Positions 62,626-64,000 of a stretch of 64,000 nt of DNA are shown piece after piece (position 1 is the stretch's first letter; each line of letters starts with the position of its first letter). The position numbers were made by a program, and so were the translations under genes. The DNA lies in assembly GCF_000214175.1 (NCBI RefSeq), contig NC_015564.1, positions 4,402,001 to 4,466,000 of the forward strand, read 5' to 3'. Under the pieces are notes generated by a model, which worked only from the letters and a program-made list of their open reading frames with translations, was not told the DNA's origin and ran no database searches. The DNA comes from Hoyosella subflava DQS3-9A1. Its GTDB lineage: Bacteria > Actinomycetota > Actinomycetes > Mycobacteriales > Mycobacteriaceae.

Positions 62626-62742
62626 GTGAGCACGTCGAACATCAACCCCGGCAGCGAAACCTCCACTGAGAACTCCGGCTTCACGTCTGAGGACCTGCTC
62701 GTCGAGGAGGTGTCCATCGATGGGATGTGCGGTGTCTACTGA
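62626..62742 (+). CDS. mftA: Mycofactocin precursor peptide
   Basis: A 38-residue peptide ending IDGMCGVY. The last two residues, Val and Tyr, are the ones that MftC joins and that become the redox core of mycofactocin. This ending is invariant in MftA. GTG 62626 has AGGAGA about 7 bases upstream. It overlaps the mftB start region and opens the operon mftA-mftB-mftC. Confidence 0.96.
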   Translation: MSTSNINPGSETSTENSGFTSEDLLVEEVSIDGMCGVY

Positions 62743-63037
62743 GACCGAACCCGGAACTGAAGCGTTCGATCCCCACTCGCGCTACGCATTATCAGCGTCA
62801 GTATCGGTTCGTCCCGAACCCTTCGGAGCGCTTATCTACGACTTCCACACCCGCCGCCTGGCCTTCCTAAAGTCACCACAACTCGTGACCGTCGTGCGCA
62901 CTTTGCACAACCACAGGTCGGTGCATGGCGCTCTCGCCGCCGCAGGGGTGAGGGAAGCGGATCATCCTCACTACTTGCACGCACTGGCGGGTCTTGCGGC
63001 GACAGGAACCATCACCAATGAAGGGCACGCGAGATGA
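62720..63037 (+). CDS. mftB: Mycofactocin precursor chaperone (RiPP recognition element)
   Basis: A protein of about 100 residues that binds the MftA leader and presents it to MftC. It shows the PqqD-like fold text: VRPEPFGALIYDFHTRRLAFLKSP followed by VVRTLHNHRSVHGALAAAGV. The start may be ATG 62720 inside mftA or GTG 62732 (VSTETEPGT); the second matches family length better. The stop overlaps mftC by ATGA. Confidence 0.93.
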   Translation: MGCAVSTETEPGTEAFDPHSRYALSASVSVRPEPFGALIYDFHTRRLAFLKSPQLVTVVRTLHNHRSVHGALAAAGVREADHPHYLHALAGLAATGTITNEGHAR

Positions 63038-64000
63038 GACTCGTCGAGCATTTCAAAGAGGGACTTGATGCCCCCATCTGTCTGACGTGGGAATTGACCT
63101 ACGCTTGCAACCTCTCATGCACGCACTGTCTGTCAGCCTCAGGAAAACGGGACCCACGCGAACTGACGACGGCTGAATGCAAGGCTGTCATCGACGAACT
63201 CGAGCGCATGCAGGTGTTCTACGTCAACATTGGCGGCGGTGAGCCAACCGTCCGCCCGGACTTCTGGGAGCTGCTCGACTACGCCATCGACCACAACGTG
63301 GGGGTGAAGTTCTCCACGAACGGCGTTCGTATTACGCCGGACCGCGCCCGGCAACTCGCGGCGACCGACTATGTCGATATTCAAATTTCAATCGACGGTG
63401 CGACGGCGGAAGTGAACGATGCCGTGCGTGGTCCCGGATCATTTGCCACAGCGATGCGCGCCATGGAGAACCTTGCCGACGCGGGTTTCACCGGATTCAA
63501 GATTTCCGTGGTCATGACGCGTCACAACGTGTCGCAGCTCGACGAGTTCAAGGCGATTGCGGACAAGTTCGACGCCCAGCTTCGGATCACGAGGCTGCGC
63601 CCATCCGGCCGAGGTGCTGATGTGTGGGACGACCTGCACCCCACGGCTGAACAACAGCTTCGAATCTACGAGTGGCTCCTCGATCACGGTGAGGACGTCC
63701 TGACAGGTGATTCATTCTTCCATCTCAATGCTCTTGGTTCGAGCCCGCTGCCTGGACTGAACTTGTGTGGCGCGGGCCGAGTGGTGTGTCTCATCGATCC
63801 GGTGGGTGACGTCTACGCGTGCCCCTTCGCTATTCACTCCGAGTTTCTCGCCGGGAACGTCCGGGAGAAAGGCGGGTTCGCATCCGTTTGGCGTACGTCA
63901 GAGCTCTTCGAACAACTACGGCAGCCTCAGACAGGTGGTGTCTGCAAGTCCTGCCCAGCATTCGATGCATGCCAGGGCGGCTGTATGGCCGCCAAGTTCT
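63034..64000 (+). CDS. mftC: Mycofactocin radical SAM maturase (cut by window end)
   Basis: The first 322 residues are present. The radical SAM cluster site is Cys25-x3-Cys29-x2-Cys32 (TYACNLSCTHCLS). GGGEPTVRPDF and DIQISIDG follow. The C-terminal SPASM region begins NLCGAGRVVCLIDPVGDVYACP and KSCPAFDACQGGCM, holding the auxiliary clusters. MftC removes CO2 from the C-terminal Tyr of MftA and links Val and Tyr. ATG 63034 overlaps mftB. The end of the gene, and probably mftD-F, lie to the right. Confidence 0.96.
   Translation, partial: MRLVEHFKEGLDAPICLTWELTYACNLSCTHCLSASGKRDPRELTTAECKAVIDELERMQVFYVNIGGGEPTVRPDFWELLDYAIDHNVGVKFSTNGVRITPDRARQLAATDYVDIQISIDGATAEVNDAVRGPGSFATAMRAMENLADAGFTGFKISVVMTRHNVSQLDEFKAIADKFDAQLRITRLRPSGRGADVWDDLHPTAEQQLRIYEWLLDHGEDVLTGDSFFHLNALGSSPLPGLNLCGAGRVVCLIDPVGDVYACPFAIHSEFLAGNVREKGGFASVWRTSELFEQLRQPQTGGVCKSCPAFDACQGGCMAAKF

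Noticed and set aside
1-64000. tRNA, rRNA or an integration site in a tRNA gene
   Set aside because: I looked for T-loop-like words followed by acceptor pairing near the module borders and found none convincing; absence cannot be proved by eye.

Overview
The window looks like DNA from a high-GC actinobacterium of the order Mycobacteriales (Rhodococcus, Gordonia, Dietzia or Hoyosella-like). The basis is the GC-rich codon use, frequent GTG starts, an Lsr2-type nucleoid protein, mycofactocin genes, a CYP153 alkane hydroxylase operon and a FadE25-like dehydrogenase. The genus cannot be fixed from the sequence alone.

Region 1 (1-6.4 kb) is a plasmid or conjugative-element backbone: a large MobF relaxase/helicase (TraA) on the minus strand, small accessory genes, an HNH-type protein and a candidate transfer origin. 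Region 2 (6.6-11.9 kb) is a defence-like island. It holds a three-gene operon of an unknown protein, an XRE/ImmA-IrrE metalloprotease and a 916-residue SF1 helicase with an unassigned N-terminal half, followed by a YefM/YoeB toxin-antitoxin pair with a clear operator. Region 3 (12-14 kb) is an lsr2-like gene split by an IS30-family element.

Region 4 (14-21 kb) is catabolic: a TetR regulator, a thioesterase, and the AraC-controlled ferredoxin/CYP153/ferredoxin reductase set for terminal alkane hydroxylation, followed by a BtrH-like gene. Region 5 (21-26 kb) is decayed: a TetR regulator faces an MFS exporter gene broken by both a frameshift and an IS256-family element, and then comes a beheaded copper P-type ATPase. 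Region 6 (26.5-35.8 kb) carries a TetR/P450 pair, an orphan resolvase with its likely site, a PstI/BsuBI-type restriction-modification cassette with an extra zinc-ribbon nuclease-like gene, an SRAP protein, and a truncated NHLP-type peptide exporter.

Region 7 (36-64 kb) is the alcohol-oxidation part. A LuxR-family ATPase regulator precedes a small CxC protein, NDMA-dependent methanol dehydrogenase, a MoxR/VWA chaperone pair and an MftM-like methyltransferase. At the far end a NarL-type two-component system and a second iron alcohol dehydrogenase sit divergently from mftA-mftB-mftC (cut at the window end). A near-palindromic 18-bp box (CCTRYCCGATCGGRYAGG) lies before the small CxC gene, before the methanol dehydrogenase and between the second dehydrogenase and mftA, suggesting that cofactor synthesis and cofactor-dependent dehydrogenases are co-regulated. 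Between these halves lie fatty-acid beta-oxidation genes, two transporters, and a Baeyer-Villiger monooxygenase/acyl-CoA catabolic cluster with TetR operators of the AGTAAGT type.
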